A stretch of 64,000 bases of DNA, taken from positions 1-64,000 of the forward strand of contig BJGT01000002.1 of the NCBI GenBank assembly GCA_014190675.1. Reading direction: 5' to 3'. Each line of letters starts with the position of its first letter. Within the stretch, counting starts at the first letter, position 1. Both the position numbers and the translations under genes were made by a program. The notes beneath the pieces were generated by a model. That model saw nothing but the letters and a program-made list of their open reading frames with translations. It did no database searches and was not told the DNA's origin. This document shows positions 38,238 to 48,291 of the stretch, in pieces. Origin of the DNA: Comamonadaceae bacterium. GTDB taxonomy: Bacteria; Pseudomonadota; Gammaproteobacteria; Burkholderiales; Burkholderiaceae_C.

Positions 38238-38972
38238 TCAGCTCAAGGCTTGTTGTCGTGCCCCGGCGAGGCCTTCTGAACTTTCCCGCCAGCGCTTGAG
38301 CAGGCCGACACACAAATTGAGCAACAGCACCACCAGCAACAAAATCAGGCCCAAGCCAAGGGCCAGGGGCAGGTCGCCCTTGGAGGTCTCCAAGGCAATG
38401 GCCGTGGTCATGACCCGGGTGAACCCGTCCATGTTGCCGCCCACAATCATCACCGCCCCAACCTCGGAGATGGCTCGCCCAAATGCCGCAATGACCACGG
38501 TCAGCAGGGCGTAGCGCTCGTCCCAGGCCAACAACAGGCTGCGCAGCAGCGACCGGGCACCCAGCGAGCGCAGTTGCTCGCCATGCTGAGACTCGGCATC
38601 CGCCACCACCTGACGGGTCAGGGCACTGACCACCGGCAACACCAGCAGGGCTTGCGCCAGCACCATGGCCTGAAACGAATACAGCCAACCCAGAAAACCC
38701 AGGGGCCCGGAGCGCGACAACAAAAGATAGACCACCAGCCCAAGCACCACTGAGGGCAGCGCCAAAAAAGTGTTCAGCAGCGTGAGCAGGGCCGGTCGGC
38801 CCGGGAACCGGACCACACCGAGCCACGCGCCAAACGGCAGGCCCAGCACCACGGCGATCAGACAGGCACTGCCGCTGACCGCCAGCGAGCGTCCAACAAT
38901 AGCCCACAGGGCGGGGTCATTGCTGGCGATAAGTTGCAGCGCTGCTGCGGCGCTGTCGGTAAATGCGGCCAT
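38238..38972 (-). CDS. tupB: Tungstate ABC transporter, permease
   Basis: A 244-residue membrane protein with about six spans. The EAA-loop region SLGARSLLRSLLLAWDERYALLTVVIAAFGRAISEVGA and NMDGFTRVMTTAIALETSKGDL are characteristic of TupB. ATG 38972 begins the family region; the frame open to 39089 runs into the divergent promoter. It faces the ModE-like regulator across about 50 bp. Confidence 0.88.
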   Translation of the reverse strand: MAAFTDSAAAALQLIASNDPALWAIVGRSLAVSGSACLIAVVLGLPFGAWLGVVRFPGRPALLTLLNTFLALPSVVLGLVVYLLLSRSGPLGFLGWLYSFQAMVLAQALLVLPVVSALTRQVVADAESQHGEQLRSLGARSLLRSLLLAWDERYALLTVVIAAFGRAISEVGAVMIVGGNMDGFTRVMTTAIALETSKGDLPLALGLGLILLLVVLLLNLCVGLLKRWRESSEGLAGARQQALS

Positions 38973-39022
38973 GAGTTGGGTTATCGTAGCCCTTGACTCT
39001 TTGTTTGGCGATATGAACCACC

Positions 39023-40180
39023 GTGCATAGGCTGCAGCTCCACTACTCTTTGTCGCGTCAAAGCAGCCCAGCCATGGTGCGCAATCCACTGATTGACCTG
39101 CTGCAAGCAGTGGCTACTCAGGGGTCAATCTCGGGCGGTGCGCGGGCACTGGGGCTGTCTTACCGCCATGTCTGGGGCCACCTTAAACGCTGGGAAAACG
39201 AGCTTGGCAAGGAGTTGGTGGTGTGGGAGAAGGGGCAGGCCGCCCAGCTGAGCGAGTTCGGCGCCAAGCTGATGTGGGCAGAGCGCCAAGCACAGTCCCG
39301 CTTGGCGCCACACATCGAGGGCTTGCGCGCCGAACTCGAACGCAGCTTTGCTGTGGCCTTTGATGACTCGGCCCATGTTGTCACGCTGTATGCCAGCCAT
39401 GACGAGGCACTCAGCAGCCTGCGCGAGCACGCACTTCGGCTGCAGCCGGGGCAACTCCACCTTGACATTCGCTTTGCTGGCAGCGTCGACGCGATCCGGG
39501 CGCTCAACGAGGGCCGCTGCGTGATGGCCGGTTTTCACACCCTCCAAGACACCAGCGCCAACTCACTGTCTCAGCGTACCTACCAGGCTCTGCTGCAGCC
39601 TGGGCGGCACAAGATCATCGGCTTTGCCGCACGCACCCAAGGCCTGATGGTCGTGCCTGGCAACCCGCTGGGGCTGCGCAGCCTGGCTGACCTGGCTCGC
39701 ACCCAGGCCGGCTTCGTCAACCGGGCCCTGGGCAGCGGCACACGCTTGGTGCTTGACGAATTGCTGGCCAAGGCCGGGGTGGCTGCGGCCAAGATCAACG
39801 GCTATGCGCGCACCGAGCCTTCCCATGCGGCGGTGGCCCATGCAGTGGCGGCCGGGCAGGCTCAAGCGGCGCTGGGCATTGCTGTGGCGGCGCAAAGCGC
39901 CGGGCTGGATTTTGTGCCTCTGGCGCAGGAGCGCTACCACCTGGTGTGCCTGAAGTCGGCCTTGGCGCAGCCCGGCACACTGGCCCTGTTGGATGTGTTG
40001 CGCTCCAGCGCCTGGCACGCCGAGCTCTGCCAGGTTGCCGGTTATGCGCCCCAGCAAAGCGGTCAGGTGCTGTCGATGCGGCAGGTCTTGCCCTGGTGGA
40101 ACTTCGCCCGTGCCAAGCCCCGACGCCTGGACAAAGCGCCCACGCAGCACCCCCGCCAGCGGCAGTTCAAGAAAGCATAA
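39023..40180 (+). CDS. ModE-like regulator with periplasmic-binding-like sensor domain
   Basis: About 385 residues. The N-terminal domain (NPLIDLLQAVATQGSISGGARALGLSYRHVWGHLKRWENELGKELV) is a ModE/LysR-type helix-turn-helix. The rest is a type 2 periplasmic-binding-protein-like domain instead of the TOBE/Mop domains of ModE. The start is GTG 39023, which keeps the LHYSL segment; ATG 39074 is an alternative 17 codons later. Divergent from tupB, it probably controls tungstate uptake in response to oxyanion or cofactor status (inference). Confidence 0.8.
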   Translation: MHRLQLHYSLSRQSSPAMVRNPLIDLLQAVATQGSISGGARALGLSYRHVWGHLKRWENELGKELVVWEKGQAAQLSEFGAKLMWAERQAQSRLAPHIEGLRAELERSFAVAFDDSAHVVTLYASHDEALSSLREHALRLQPGQLHLDIRFAGSVDAIRALNEGRCVMAGFHTLQDTSANSLSQRTYQALLQPGRHKIIGFAARTQGLMVVPGNPLGLRSLADLARTQAGFVNRALGSGTRLVLDELLAKAGVAAAKINGYARTEPSHAAVAHAVAAGQAQAALGIAVAAQSAGLDFVPLAQERYHLVCLKSALAQPGTLALLDVLRSSAWHAELCQVAGYAPQQSGQVLSMRQVLPWWNFARAKPRRLDKAPTQHPRQRQFKKA

Positions 40181-40250
40181 TGTCGCCCTGGCAAAGGCGC
40201 CGCGCTGGATGGCGCTGGTGTGCCACCCCTTCCCCGACAGGACAACATCG

Positions 40251-41279
40251 ATGACATTCCCTTTTTCAGCCATCGTGGGCCAAGACGAGATGAAGCTGGC
40301 GATGCTGGTTTGCGCCGTTGACTCGAGCATTGGCGGCGTGCTGGTCTTTGGTGATCGCGGCACCGGCAAGTCGACTGCAGTGCGGGCGCTGGCCGCGCTT
40401 CTACCCAAAATGCGGGCCGTGGTGGGCTGCCGCTATGCCTGTGATCCGGCCAAGGACGGCAGCGGCTGCGAGAGCTGCGCGGGTTTGCGCAGTGGGTCGG
40501 GCGGGCCGCTGCGCAGCCACCTCGTACCAGTGCCTGTTGTTGATTTGCCGCTGGGGGCCACCGAAGATCGGGTGGTCGGCGCCCTGGATCTGGAGCGCGC
40601 CCTGACGCAGGGCGTCAAGGCTTTCGAGCCTGGCCTGCTGGCTCGCGCCAACCGTGGCTTTCTGTATATCGATGAGGTGAACCTGCTCGAAGATCACCTG
40701 GTCGACCTGCTGATCGATGTGGCCGCCTCAGGCGAAAACGTGGTCGAGCGCGAGGGTCTGAGCGTGCGCCACCCGGCCCGCTTTGTGCTCGTGGGCAGTG
40801 GCAACCCAGAAGAAGGCGAGTTGCGGCCACAGTTGCTCGACCGTTTTGGTTTGTCGGTCGAAGTCCGGACCCCGGAGGATCTCGCCGCCAGGGTGGAGGT
40901 GGTGCGCCGGCGTGATGCCTACGAGCAGGACCCCGCCGGCTTTGTCTTGCAATGGCAACGCGAAGAAAACCGCACCCGCAAACGCATTGTTTTGGGCCGC
41001 TCCCGGCTGAGCAAGGTCGAGGTGCCGCAACCCGCGCGGGAGCGTGCCTCGCAGCTCTGCATGGCCCTGGGTACGGACGGCCTGCGTGGCGATTTGACCC
41101 TGATGCGCACCGCCCGGGCGCTGGCAGCCCTGCAGGGCGACACCTGCGTTGCTGATCCCCATTTGCGGCAGGCGGCAGCGCCGTCCTTGCGGCACCGCTT
41201 GCGCCGTAACCCGCTGGACGATGCAGGCTCAACCGTGCGCGTGCAACGCGCCCTCACGGAGCTTATGGGCAGCGCATGA
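40251..41279 (+). CDS. bchI: Magnesium chelatase subunit I
   Basis: A 342-residue AAA+ ATPase that with BchD and BchH inserts Mg2+ into protoporphyrin IX. MTFPFSAIVGQDEMKLAML starts the family, Walker A is GDRGTGKST and Walker B FLYIDEVNLL; the insert CDPAKDGSGCESC is typical of BchI. The ATG at 40251 removes the spurious N-terminal extension of the open frame. It begins 70 bases after the tungstate regulator gene and overlaps bchD by four bases. It starts the photosynthesis gene cluster. Confidence 0.95.
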   Translation: MTFPFSAIVGQDEMKLAMLVCAVDSSIGGVLVFGDRGTGKSTAVRALAALLPKMRAVVGCRYACDPAKDGSGCESCAGLRSGSGGPLRSHLVPVPVVDLPLGATEDRVVGALDLERALTQGVKAFEPGLLARANRGFLYIDEVNLLEDHLVDLLIDVAASGENVVEREGLSVRHPARFVLVGSGNPEEGELRPQLLDRFGLSVEVRTPEDLAARVEVVRRRDAYEQDPAGFVLQWQREENRTRKRIVLGRSRLSKVEVPQPARERASQLCMALGTDGLRGDLTLMRTARALAALQGDTCVADPHLRQAAAPSLRHRLRRNPLDDAGSTVRVQRALTELMGSA

Positions 41280-43102
41280 ACCCAGCCCAGGCAGCGCCGG
41301 CGGAGCCGAGCGAGGACGCCGCGCTGGTGGCTGCGCTGTTTGCAGTCGACCCAGCCGGCCTGGGCGGTGTGGCCCTGCGTGCCAGCGCCGACCAGGGGCG
41401 CGACCAGTGGCTGGCGCTGGTCAAAGCGCTGCTGCCGGCGGGCGTGCCCCTGCGGCGCATACCGCTGCATATCAGCGACAGCGCTTTGCTCGGGGGCTTG
41501 GACTTGGCCGCCACGCTGCAAGCCGGCCGGCCAGTCTCGCAGCGCGGCGTGTTGGCGCAGGCTGACGGTGGTGTCGTCCTGCTGGCTATGGCCGAGCGTC
41601 TCAGCGCTGCCACAGCGGCGCGTCTGGCCGCTGTGCTGGACTGCGGCGAGGTGCTGCTCGAGCGCGATGGCCTAGCCCTGCGCCAGCCGGCCCAGCTGGG
41701 CATGGTGGCCCTGGACGAAGGCCAGGAGGACGAGGAGCAACTGCCCGCAGCCCTGCTTGACCGGCTGGCTTTTCATCTGCACTTGCAGTCAGGCATCCCG
41801 GATTCCAGCATCTACTGGAGCCGCGCGGACATCGAGGCCGCCCGCTCGCGCCTGCCCAACACCGGGATTGATGCGCAGATTGTCCAGGCCCTGTGCGCCA
41901 CGGCGCAGGCGCTGGGCGTGGCCTCTTTGCGCGCGCCGCTGTTGGCACTGCGAGTTGCCCGCGCTGCCGCCGCCCTGGTCGGCGAGGCTACTGCCAGCGC
42001 CGACCATGCAACTCTAGCGGCCAGGCTGGTTCTGGCACCCCGCGCCACCCGTTTGCCGCCCCAGCCCGACACCCAGCCAGAGGATGCCGACGACAGCGCC
42101 CAAGCTCCCGACGACGTCCCCGAACCCGAGCCACCCCAAGACGCCTCGCCCGAGCCAGAGGCCGGCTCCGAGGGCTACCAGGCCTTGGCCGAAACTGTGC
42201 TTGCGGCCACCCAGGCTGCGGTTCCTGCCGGTCTGCTGGCCGCACTTCAGGTCGGCCAGGCCAGCCGGGCTCGAGCGCAGACCGCAGGGCGTGCGGGCGC
42301 CGTGCGTAAAAACCAGAATCGCGGGCGCCCTATCGGCGCGCGCCGGGGCGAGCCGCGCCAGGGTGCCCGGCTCAATGTGCTTGAAACCCTGCGCGCAGCT
42401 GCGCCCTGGCAGACGCTGCGCAGGCGCACCAGGGCCGAACCCAGTGCTGCCCAGCCAGCGCTGGTAGGCGGCCCGCGCATTGAGGTGCGGCGAGACGATT
42501 TTCATGTGACCAAGTTCAAACAAAATAGCCAGACCACCACGATTTTTGTGGTCGATGCATCCGGCTCGTCGGCACTGAACCGATTGGCCGAGGCCAAGGG
42601 TGCAGTCGAGTTGTTGTTGGCCGACTGTTATGTGCGCCGCGACCAGGTCGCGGTGATTGCTTTTCGCGACAAGCAGGCCGAGTTGCTGCTCTCGCCCACA
42701 CGCTCGCTGGCACGGGCCAAACGCAGTCTGGCCGGCCTGCCCGGGGGGGGCGGCACGCCGCTGGCCAGCGGTCTGGACGCGGCACTGACTTTGGCAAAGC
42801 AGGTGCAGCGGCGCGGCGACACGCCGGTCATCGTGCTGCTGACGGATGGCCGGGGCAATATCGCGCGCAGTGGCGCGCCGGGGCGGGTTCAGGCCAATGC
42901 CGACGCCATCGAGGCGGCCCGGCAAATCAAAAGCGCCGGCCTGACTGCCCTGCTGCTCGACACCTCGCCTCAGGCCCAGGCCATGGCCCAAGCCCTGGCC
43001 CAGGCCATGGGTGCCCACTACCTGCCACTGCCCTACGCCGGGGCTCGGCAGCTGTCGCAGGCCGTAAAGGCGGCCACCGGGACCAGTCAGCATGGGCACT
43101 GA
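41276..43102 (+). CDS. bchD: Magnesium chelatase subunit D
   Basis: A 608-residue subunit with three parts: a degenerate AAA+ module without a Walker A site (to about 250), an acidic Pro-rich linker (about 260-305), and a C-terminal integrin I/VWA domain with an intact metal site DASGSSAL. BchD forms the motor platform with BchI. It overlaps bchI by four bases and bchO by eleven. Confidence 0.93.
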   Translation: MNPAQAAPAEPSEDAALVAALFAVDPAGLGGVALRASADQGRDQWLALVKALLPAGVPLRRIPLHISDSALLGGLDLAATLQAGRPVSQRGVLAQADGGVVLLAMAERLSAATAARLAAVLDCGEVLLERDGLALRQPAQLGMVALDEGQEDEEQLPAALLDRLAFHLHLQSGIPDSSIYWSRADIEAARSRLPNTGIDAQIVQALCATAQALGVASLRAPLLALRVARAAAALVGEATASADHATLAARLVLAPRATRLPPQPDTQPEDADDSAQAPDDVPEPEPPQDASPEPEAGSEGYQALAETVLAATQAAVPAGLLAALQVGQASRARAQTAGRAGAVRKNQNRGRPIGARRGEPRQGARLNVLETLRAAAPWQTLRRRTRAEPSAAQPALVGGPRIEVRRDDFHVTKFKQNSQTTTIFVVDASGSSALNRLAEAKGAVELLLADCYVRRDQVAVIAFRDKQAELLLSPTRSLARAKRSLAGLPGGGGTPLASGLDAALTLAKQVQRRGDTPVIVLLTDGRGNIARSGAPGRVQANADAIEAARQIKSAGLTALLLDTSPQAQAMAQALAQAMGAHYLPLPYAGARQLSQAVKAATGTSQHGH

Positions 43103-44018
43103 GCCCCTGCTGTGGGAGCGGGACGGCAGCGACTGGCCGCACCGTCAGTTCAGCGAGTTCAAAGTGGCGGGCGGTCTGCGCTGGCACCTGCAGCGCTTTG
43201 CCTGCCAGGGCCTGCCAGGCGCTGCCAAGCCGCCTGTGGTGCTGCTGATTCACGGCACCGGTTCGGCCACCCACACCTGGCGCGGCTTGGCGCCTTTGCT
43301 CGCGCAACACGCCGAGGTGCTCAGTATGGACCTGCCCGGCCACGGCTTTAGCGCGCTGCCACCGGGCGCCCCGCCCGGGAAATGGCTCTCGCTCAATGGC
43401 ATGGCGCAGGCCCTGGGCGCCCTGCTGCTGCTGCTTGAGCGCGCACCGACGCTGGTGATTGGCCACTCGGCTGGCGCTGCGATTGCGCTGCGGATGTGTC
43501 TGGACGGCCGCATTGCACCCCACTCGGTGATCGGCATCAATGCCGCCCTGCTTCCCTTGGGCGGTCTGGCCGGACAGTTTTTTTCGCCGGTGGCCAAGTT
43601 GATGGCCGCCACGCCCTGGGTGCCGCGCTTGTTTTCCTGGCAGGCACGGGACCCAGCGGTGCTGCAGCGCCTGATCCAAGGCACCGGCTCACAACTCGAT
43701 GCCACAGGCCTGGCCCTGTATGGCCGCCTGGTGCGCAACGCCGGGCATGCGGCCGGCGCCTTGGGCATGATGGCCAACTGGAATCTGCAGGGTCTGGCCA
43801 CTGACCTGCACCGGCTGCGCACACCGCTGAGCCTGGTGGTGGGCAGCGCTGACCGGACCGTCTCGCCGGCCCAGGCCGGACGGGTCATGGCCAGTCTGCC
43901 TGCCGCGATGCAGCGCCGCTTGCACAGCCTCCAGGGGCTGGGGCATCTGGCCCATGAGGAGCGCCCCGACCTGGTGTGCGCGCTGGCCTTGGCCGAGCTG
44001 CTTGAGCCTCAGGGCTGA
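43092..44018 (+). CDS. bchO: Magnesium chelatase accessory protein (alpha/beta hydrolase)
   Basis: A 308-residue alpha/beta hydrolase. IHGTGSATHTWRG is the oxyanion region and GHSAGAAIALRM the nucleophile elbow with catalytic Ser. BchO is always near bchID in purple bacteria, and its exact reaction is unproven. It ends convergently with ccmI, sharing ten bases. Confidence 0.88.
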   Translation: MGTEPLLWERDGSDWPHRQFSEFKVAGGLRWHLQRFACQGLPGAAKPPVVLLIHGTGSATHTWRGLAPLLAQHAEVLSMDLPGHGFSALPPGAPPGKWLSLNGMAQALGALLLLLERAPTLVIGHSAGAAIALRMCLDGRIAPHSVIGINAALLPLGGLAGQFFSPVAKLMAATPWVPRLFSWQARDPAVLQRLIQGTGSQLDATGLALYGRLVRNAGHAAGALGMMANWNLQGLATDLHRLRTPLSLVVGSADRTVSPAQAGRVMASLPAAMQRRLHSLQGLGHLAHEERPDLVCALALAELLEPQG

Positions 44019-45262
44019 ACGCTGTTGATGACCAGGCGCAACCCCGGGGCGCCGGGTTTGACCGGCCCCAATTCGCCAGTCAGGTCGCCCGCTTGCGGCA
44101 TGGCGTTACCCGAGCGCGACACCCGCGCCACCAGCATCACCTGCCCGACGCTCGAGAGCTTGAGCTCTTGGGACATGGCGCTGCTGTCGTCGAGCGTGAA
44201 TGCGCGGGGCAACTCACTGGCCTTGAATTTGAGGATGGCCAGGGGCATGCGCGAGCCCTGCACCGCACGGGCGAACACAAACACGGTGTCGCTGGCTGCC
44301 AGTTGCGCCGCCAGCGCCGGCGCCAAGCTGACCGTGCCGCTAATGGCCAAGGCCGGGGCTGCCGGCGCGCTCGCGGCAGGCCGGGAGCCCTGGGGGGCTG
44401 CGGCCAGCAACTGCGCACGCGCTACATCCAGGCTACTCGCCAGCCCGGCAGCGAACTCGCTGTCAGGCGGCGCCAAGGCCTGCGCGCGGGACCAGAAAAC
44501 CACCGCTGCGCCCGGGTCTTGCCGCTGCAGCGCGGCGGTCCCGGCCAGCGCCAGGGCTTTGAGGTTTTTCGGGTCAATCGCCAACGCCCGCTCGATCAGG
44601 CGGGTGGGCTCACCGGCAGCACTTTGGCCCTGCACCATGGCCAGCACATCGGCATGGTCAGCCAGCAATTGGGCATTGCGCGGCGCGAGTTCACCGGCCC
44701 GGATATAGGCCCGGTTGGACTCCTCAAAACGCTGCAAAGAGGCATAGGCGCGAGCCAGCATCTCCCAGGCCTGGGGGTCGGGCGGCTGCCCGCTTGGCTG
44801 CTCGTCAAGCCGCTTGGCAAGTTGCGCCACCATGGCCTCAACCTGGGCCTGGGTGGGCTCAGCCGCCACGCCTGCCTGCAGTTCTGGCGCCAGAACCGCC
44901 TGCGGCTGACCCAACCAGCTGTACAAGGCCAGCGCCAGCAGCGGCAGCGCCAGGCCCAACAACAGGGCGCTGAGGCGCCCCCCTCCGGTGCGGCTCGGCG
45001 GGGCGGTTGCCGGAGCTGCCTCGTCAAGCACCCGCTGCTCGAGCTCACTGCTGGCCAGCGCATACTGGGCCGGCCCGATCGCGCCACTGCCGAGCTGTTC
45101 GTCAAGTTGTGCCTTTTGCTCGCGCAGCAGGGCCAGGTTGGGCTCAGGGGCGAGCGAGCCGGCTTGGGTCGGGGCCGGCCGGGGGCTGCGCAACAGTGCC
45201 GGCAGCAGCATGGCCAGCGCCAGCAACAGCAGGGCCAGACCCAGCAGCCCGAGCAGGGTCAT
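44009..45262 (-). CDS. ccmI: Cytochrome c maturation protein CcmI
   Basis: A 417-residue membrane protein. Two spans near the N-terminus (about 1-22 and 93-115) flank a cytoplasmic leucine-rich loop, followed by TPR repeats and a C-terminal beta domain. CcmI holds apocytochrome c for heme attachment. It is last in the ccm operon, overlapping ccmH by four bases. Confidence 0.9.
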   Translation of the reverse strand: MTLLGLLGLALLLLALAMLLPALLRSPRPAPTQAGSLAPEPNLALLREQKAQLDEQLGSGAIGPAQYALASSELEQRVLDEAAPATAPPSRTGGGRLSALLLGLALPLLALALYSWLGQPQAVLAPELQAGVAAEPTQAQVEAMVAQLAKRLDEQPSGQPPDPQAWEMLARAYASLQRFEESNRAYIRAGELAPRNAQLLADHADVLAMVQGQSAAGEPTRLIERALAIDPKNLKALALAGTAALQRQDPGAAVVFWSRAQALAPPDSEFAAGLASSLDVARAQLLAAAPQGSRPAASAPAAPALAISGTVSLAPALAAQLAASDTVFVFARAVQGSRMPLAILKFKASELPRAFTLDDSSAMSQELKLSSVGQVMLVARVSRSGNAMPQAGDLTGELGPVKPGAPGLRLVINSVQP

Positions 45263-45753
45263 GGCGGACCACCTGTCTGGTCTAGCAACTGGCGCGCGCG
45301 CAGGCGTTGTGCCGGGTCAAGCTGGCGCTCTGTAGCCTGCTGGCGATGCCGGCGGATATTGACCATCAAAACCCCCGCCGCCAGCAGGAGCAGGGCAAAG
45401 GGGCCCACCCACAACAACACCGTACTGGCTTTGAGGGGCGGGCGGTAGAGTACGAAATCGCCATAGCGCGCCACCATGAAATCGAGAATCTGCTGGCTGC
45501 TCTGCCCCTGCGAAAGCTTCTGTCGAATCTGCCCTCGAAGGTCGACTGCGAGGTCGGCATGCGAAGCGGCGATGGTCTCGTTTTGACACACCAGGCAGCG
45601 CAACTCTTCGGCAATCACCATCACCCGGGCTTCCAGCGCCGGGTCACTGGCCATCGGCTTGGCCTCGCCGGCCCCGGCGGACAAGGGCAAGCCCAGCGCC
45701 AAGACGAGCAGCAAGGCGCCGCCCAGCAAGCCCAGGCAGCCGGTCTTAGGCAC
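45259..45753 (-). CDS. ccmH: Cytochrome c maturation protein CcmH (thioredoxin-like reductant)
   Basis: About 164 residues with a signal sequence, the redox motif LRCLVCQNETIAAS and a C-terminal membrane anchor (about 115-135). CcmH keeps apocytochrome cysteines reduced. GTG 45753 places the signal peptide correctly and overlaps ccmG by eight bases; an ATG at 45786 would give 11 extra residues. Confidence 0.87.
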   Translation of the reverse strand: MPKTGCLGLLGGALLLVLALGLPLSAGAGEAKPMASDPALEARVMVIAEELRCLVCQNETIAASHADLAVDLRGQIRQKLSQGQSSQQILDFMVARYGDFVLYRPPLKASTVLLWVGPFALLLLAAGVLMVNIRRHRQQATERQLDPAQRLRARQLLDQTGGPP

Positions 45754-46270
45754 CGAGTTTTCCGACCAGGGGCAAGATGGTGTCACGCAACACCTCCGGG
45801 GTCAGCGGCCCGATGTGCTTGAAGCGAATCACGCCGGCACGATCAATCACAAAGGTTTCTGGCACGCCATAGACACCCAGTTCAATGCCGGCCAGGCCGT
45901 CGCTGTCTTGCAAGGACTGCTGGTAGGGGTTGCCAAATTTTTCCAGCCAAGCCAGCGCATCCGGGCGCTTGTCTTTGTAATTGAGGCCATACACCGGCAC
46001 CAGGCCGGCACGGGCGAAGTCCACCAGAACCGGGTGTTCAAGCCGGCAAGCCACGCACCAGGAGGCCCAGACATTGAGCAGCCAGACCTTGCCGAGCAGA
46101 TCTTTGGGCGCCAACTGCTGGGCCGGGTCGGCCAGCGTGGGCAGGCGGAACTCTGGGGTCGGGCGGTTCACCAGTGGCGAGGGCACCTCGCGCGGGTTGA
46201 GCCGCAAACCGACTGCCAAAAAGCCCACCAACACCAGAAAAGCCAGCAGTGGCAACAAATACCTTTTCAC
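45746..46270 (-). CDS. ccmG: Thiol:disulfide oxidoreductase CcmG/DsbE
   Basis: A 174-residue membrane-anchored thioredoxin with the WCVAC active site (LNVWASWCVACRLEHP) and the cis-Pro in VYGVPETFVID. It reduces CcmH and apocytochrome c in the periplasm. It overlaps ccmF by four bases. Confidence 0.92.
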   Translation of the reverse strand: MKRYLLPLLAFLVLVGFLAVGLRLNPREVPSPLVNRPTPEFRLPTLADPAQQLAPKDLLGKVWLLNVWASWCVACRLEHPVLVDFARAGLVPVYGLNYKDKRPDALAWLEKFGNPYQQSLQDSDGLAGIELGVYGVPETFVIDRAGVIRFKHIGPLTPEVLRDTILPLVGKLGA

Positions 46271-48291
46271 GGCACCTGGCCCCGGCCAACCAGCAGCGGC
46301 AATTCGCCCGGCGCAGCAGCCTCGCCGGCTCGGGCCACAGCGGGCTTGGTGGCAGCCACTCGCCTGGCCCGGTAGCGCCTGTCCATCACCGCCAGCAAAC
46401 CACCCAGGGCCATCAGCACACAGCCGCCCCAGATCCAGTTGACCAGGGGTTTGTGGTGCAGTCGCACGCTCCAGGCCGTCGGGCCGACCGGCTCGCCGAG
46501 GGCCACATACAGATCACGCCGCAGCCCGCGGTCAATGGCCACTTCGGTCATGGCCATGCGGCTGACCTGGTACAGACGGCGCTCGGGCTCGAGCCGGCCC
46601 AGATCCTGGCCGTCGATAGACACCGCCACCGTGGCGCGCAGGGCGGTGTAATTGGGCCCGGTGACCGGGTTGACCGCCTTGAGCTCAAAGCTGTAGCCGC
46701 CCACCTGCGCCACATCGCCGGGCTCCATGCGCACATCACTCTCGCTGGAAAAGCCGCTCACCACAGTGACGCCGACAATGAACACCGAGACGCCAAAATG
46801 GGCCAGCAGCATGCCGTAGTAGCTGCCCGGTTGCGCCGCCAAGCGGGCAGCCCAGCCGGGTGCCGGATGCTCACGCAGCCGGCTGAGCAGGTTCAGCAAA
46901 GCGGTGCTCGCAACCCACGCCCCGAGCAGCAAACCGAGCCCGATCATGGGCGTCCAATGGCCCAGAAAAAAAGGTGCTATCAGGGCGCTGAGCAGGCTGA
47001 CCGCCGCCGCCCAGCGCAGGCGCCGGGCTAAGTCGATGGCGCTGGCCTCGCGCCAACGCGTCAACGGACCGACCCCCATCAAAAACAGGGCGGGCGCAAT
47101 GAGCGGGACAAAAACAGCCGAAAAATAAGGCGGCCCAACCGACAGTTTGCCCATGCCCAGCGCATCAATAACCAGGGGATAAAGCGTGCCCAAAAGCACC
47201 GCGGCAGCCGCCACCACCAGCAGCACATTGTTGGCCAGCAACATCGATTCACGCGACACCGACGCAAAACTGCCCCCCAGGCCCACCCGGGGCGCACGCC
47301 AGGCAAACAGCGCCAGCGAGCCGCCAACCACCGCGGACAGAAAGCCCAGAATGAACACGCCGCGCGCCGGGTCTGATGCAAAAGCATGGACCGAACTCAA
47401 AACCCCCGAGCGCACAATGAAAGTCCCCAACAAGGACAAAGAGAAGGCCAATATGGCCAGCAAGGCGGTCCACATTTTGAAACCGCCGCGCTTCTCAGTG
47501 ACTGCCAGCGAGTGGATCAAGGCAGTGCCGACCAGCCAGGGCATGAAGGAGGCGTTTTCGACCGGGTCCCAGAACCACCAGCCGCCCCAGCCCAGTTCGT
47601 AGTAAGCCCAAAAGCTGCCCAGTGCAATCCCGGCCGTCAAAAAACACCAGGCCACGGTGGTCCAGGGCCGCGACCAGCGCGCCCATGCAGTGTCGAGCCG
47701 GCCCGCCAGCAGGGCGGCAATGGCAAACGCAAAGGCCACCACAAAGCCCACATAGCCCATGTACAGCATGGGCGGATGGATCACCATGCCGGGGTCCTGC
47801 AGCAGGGGATTGAGGTCCTGCCCGTCCGGGGCAGCGGGCAGCAGGCGCTCAAACGGGTTCGAAGTGAACAGGGTGAACAACAGGAAGCCGCAGCTGACCA
47901 GCCCCATAACCCCCAGCACCCGGGCCAACATGGTGTCATCGAGCTGGCGCGAAAAGATCGAGACGGCGAGGGTCCAACCGGCCAAAATCAAGGACCACAG
48001 CAGTATTGAGCCCTCGTGGTTGCCCCAGACTGCCGTGATCCGGTAGACCAGTGGCAGGCTGGAGTTGGAATGCCGGGCCGCCAGCAACACCGAGAAGTCA
48101 TTGGCAATGAACACCTGGGTGAGGCAGGCATAGGCCAGCAACACAAACAAGAATTGCCCGCGCGCCGCAGGCCGGGCCAAAGCGGTCCAGGCACTGCGCC
48201 CGGTGTGCGCCCCAGCCAGGGGCAGAACCCCCTGAACCAGCGCCATGAGCAAGGCAATGATCAGAGAAAAATGACCCAATTCAGCAATCAT
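46267..48291 (-). CDS. ccmF: Heme lyase subunit CcmF
   Basis: A 674-residue polytopic protein with about 15 spans. [15 protein letters not shown] and the WWD-type heme-handling motif [19 protein letters not shown] are intact. CcmF ligates heme from CcmE to the apocytochrome, together with CcmH and CcmI. It is linked to ccmE and ccmG by four-base overlaps. Confidence 0.95.
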   Translation of the reverse strand: MIAELGHFSLIIALLMALVQGVLPLAGAHTGRSAWTALARPAARGQFLFVLLAYACLTQVFIANDFSVLLAARHSNSSLPLVYRITAVWGNHEGSILLWSLILAGWTLAVSIFSRQLDDTMLARVLGVMGLVSCGFLLFTLFTSNPFERLLPAAPDGQDLNPLLQDPGMVIHPPMLYMGYVGFVVAFAFAIAALLAGRLDTAWARWSRPWTTVAWCFLTAGIALGSFWAYYELGWGGWWFWDPVENASFMPWLVGTALIHSLAVTEKRGGFKMWTALLAILAFSLSLLGTFIVRSGVLSSVHAFASDPARGVFILGFLSAVVGGSLALFAWRAPRVGLGGSFASVSRESMLLANNVLLVVAAAAVLLGTLYPLVIDALGMGKLSVGPPYFSAVFVPLIAPALFLMGVGPLTRWREASAIDLARRLRWAAAVSLLSALIAPFFLGHWTPMIGLGLLLGAWVASTALLNLLSRLREHPAPGWAARLAAQPGSYYGMLLAHFGVSVFIVGVTVVSGFSSESDVRMEPGDVAQVGGYSFELKAVNPVTGPNYTALRATVAVSIDGQDLGRLEPERRLYQVSRMAMTEVAIDRGLRRDLYVALGEPVGPTAWSVRLHHKPLVNWIWGGCVLMALGGLLAVMDRRYRARRVAATKPAVARAGEAAAPGELPLLVGRGQVP

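Noticed and set aside
39993..40250. Extended N-terminus of bchI
   Set aside because: The extra residues overlap the preceding regulator gene and have no BchI character; the family start is the ATG at 40251.
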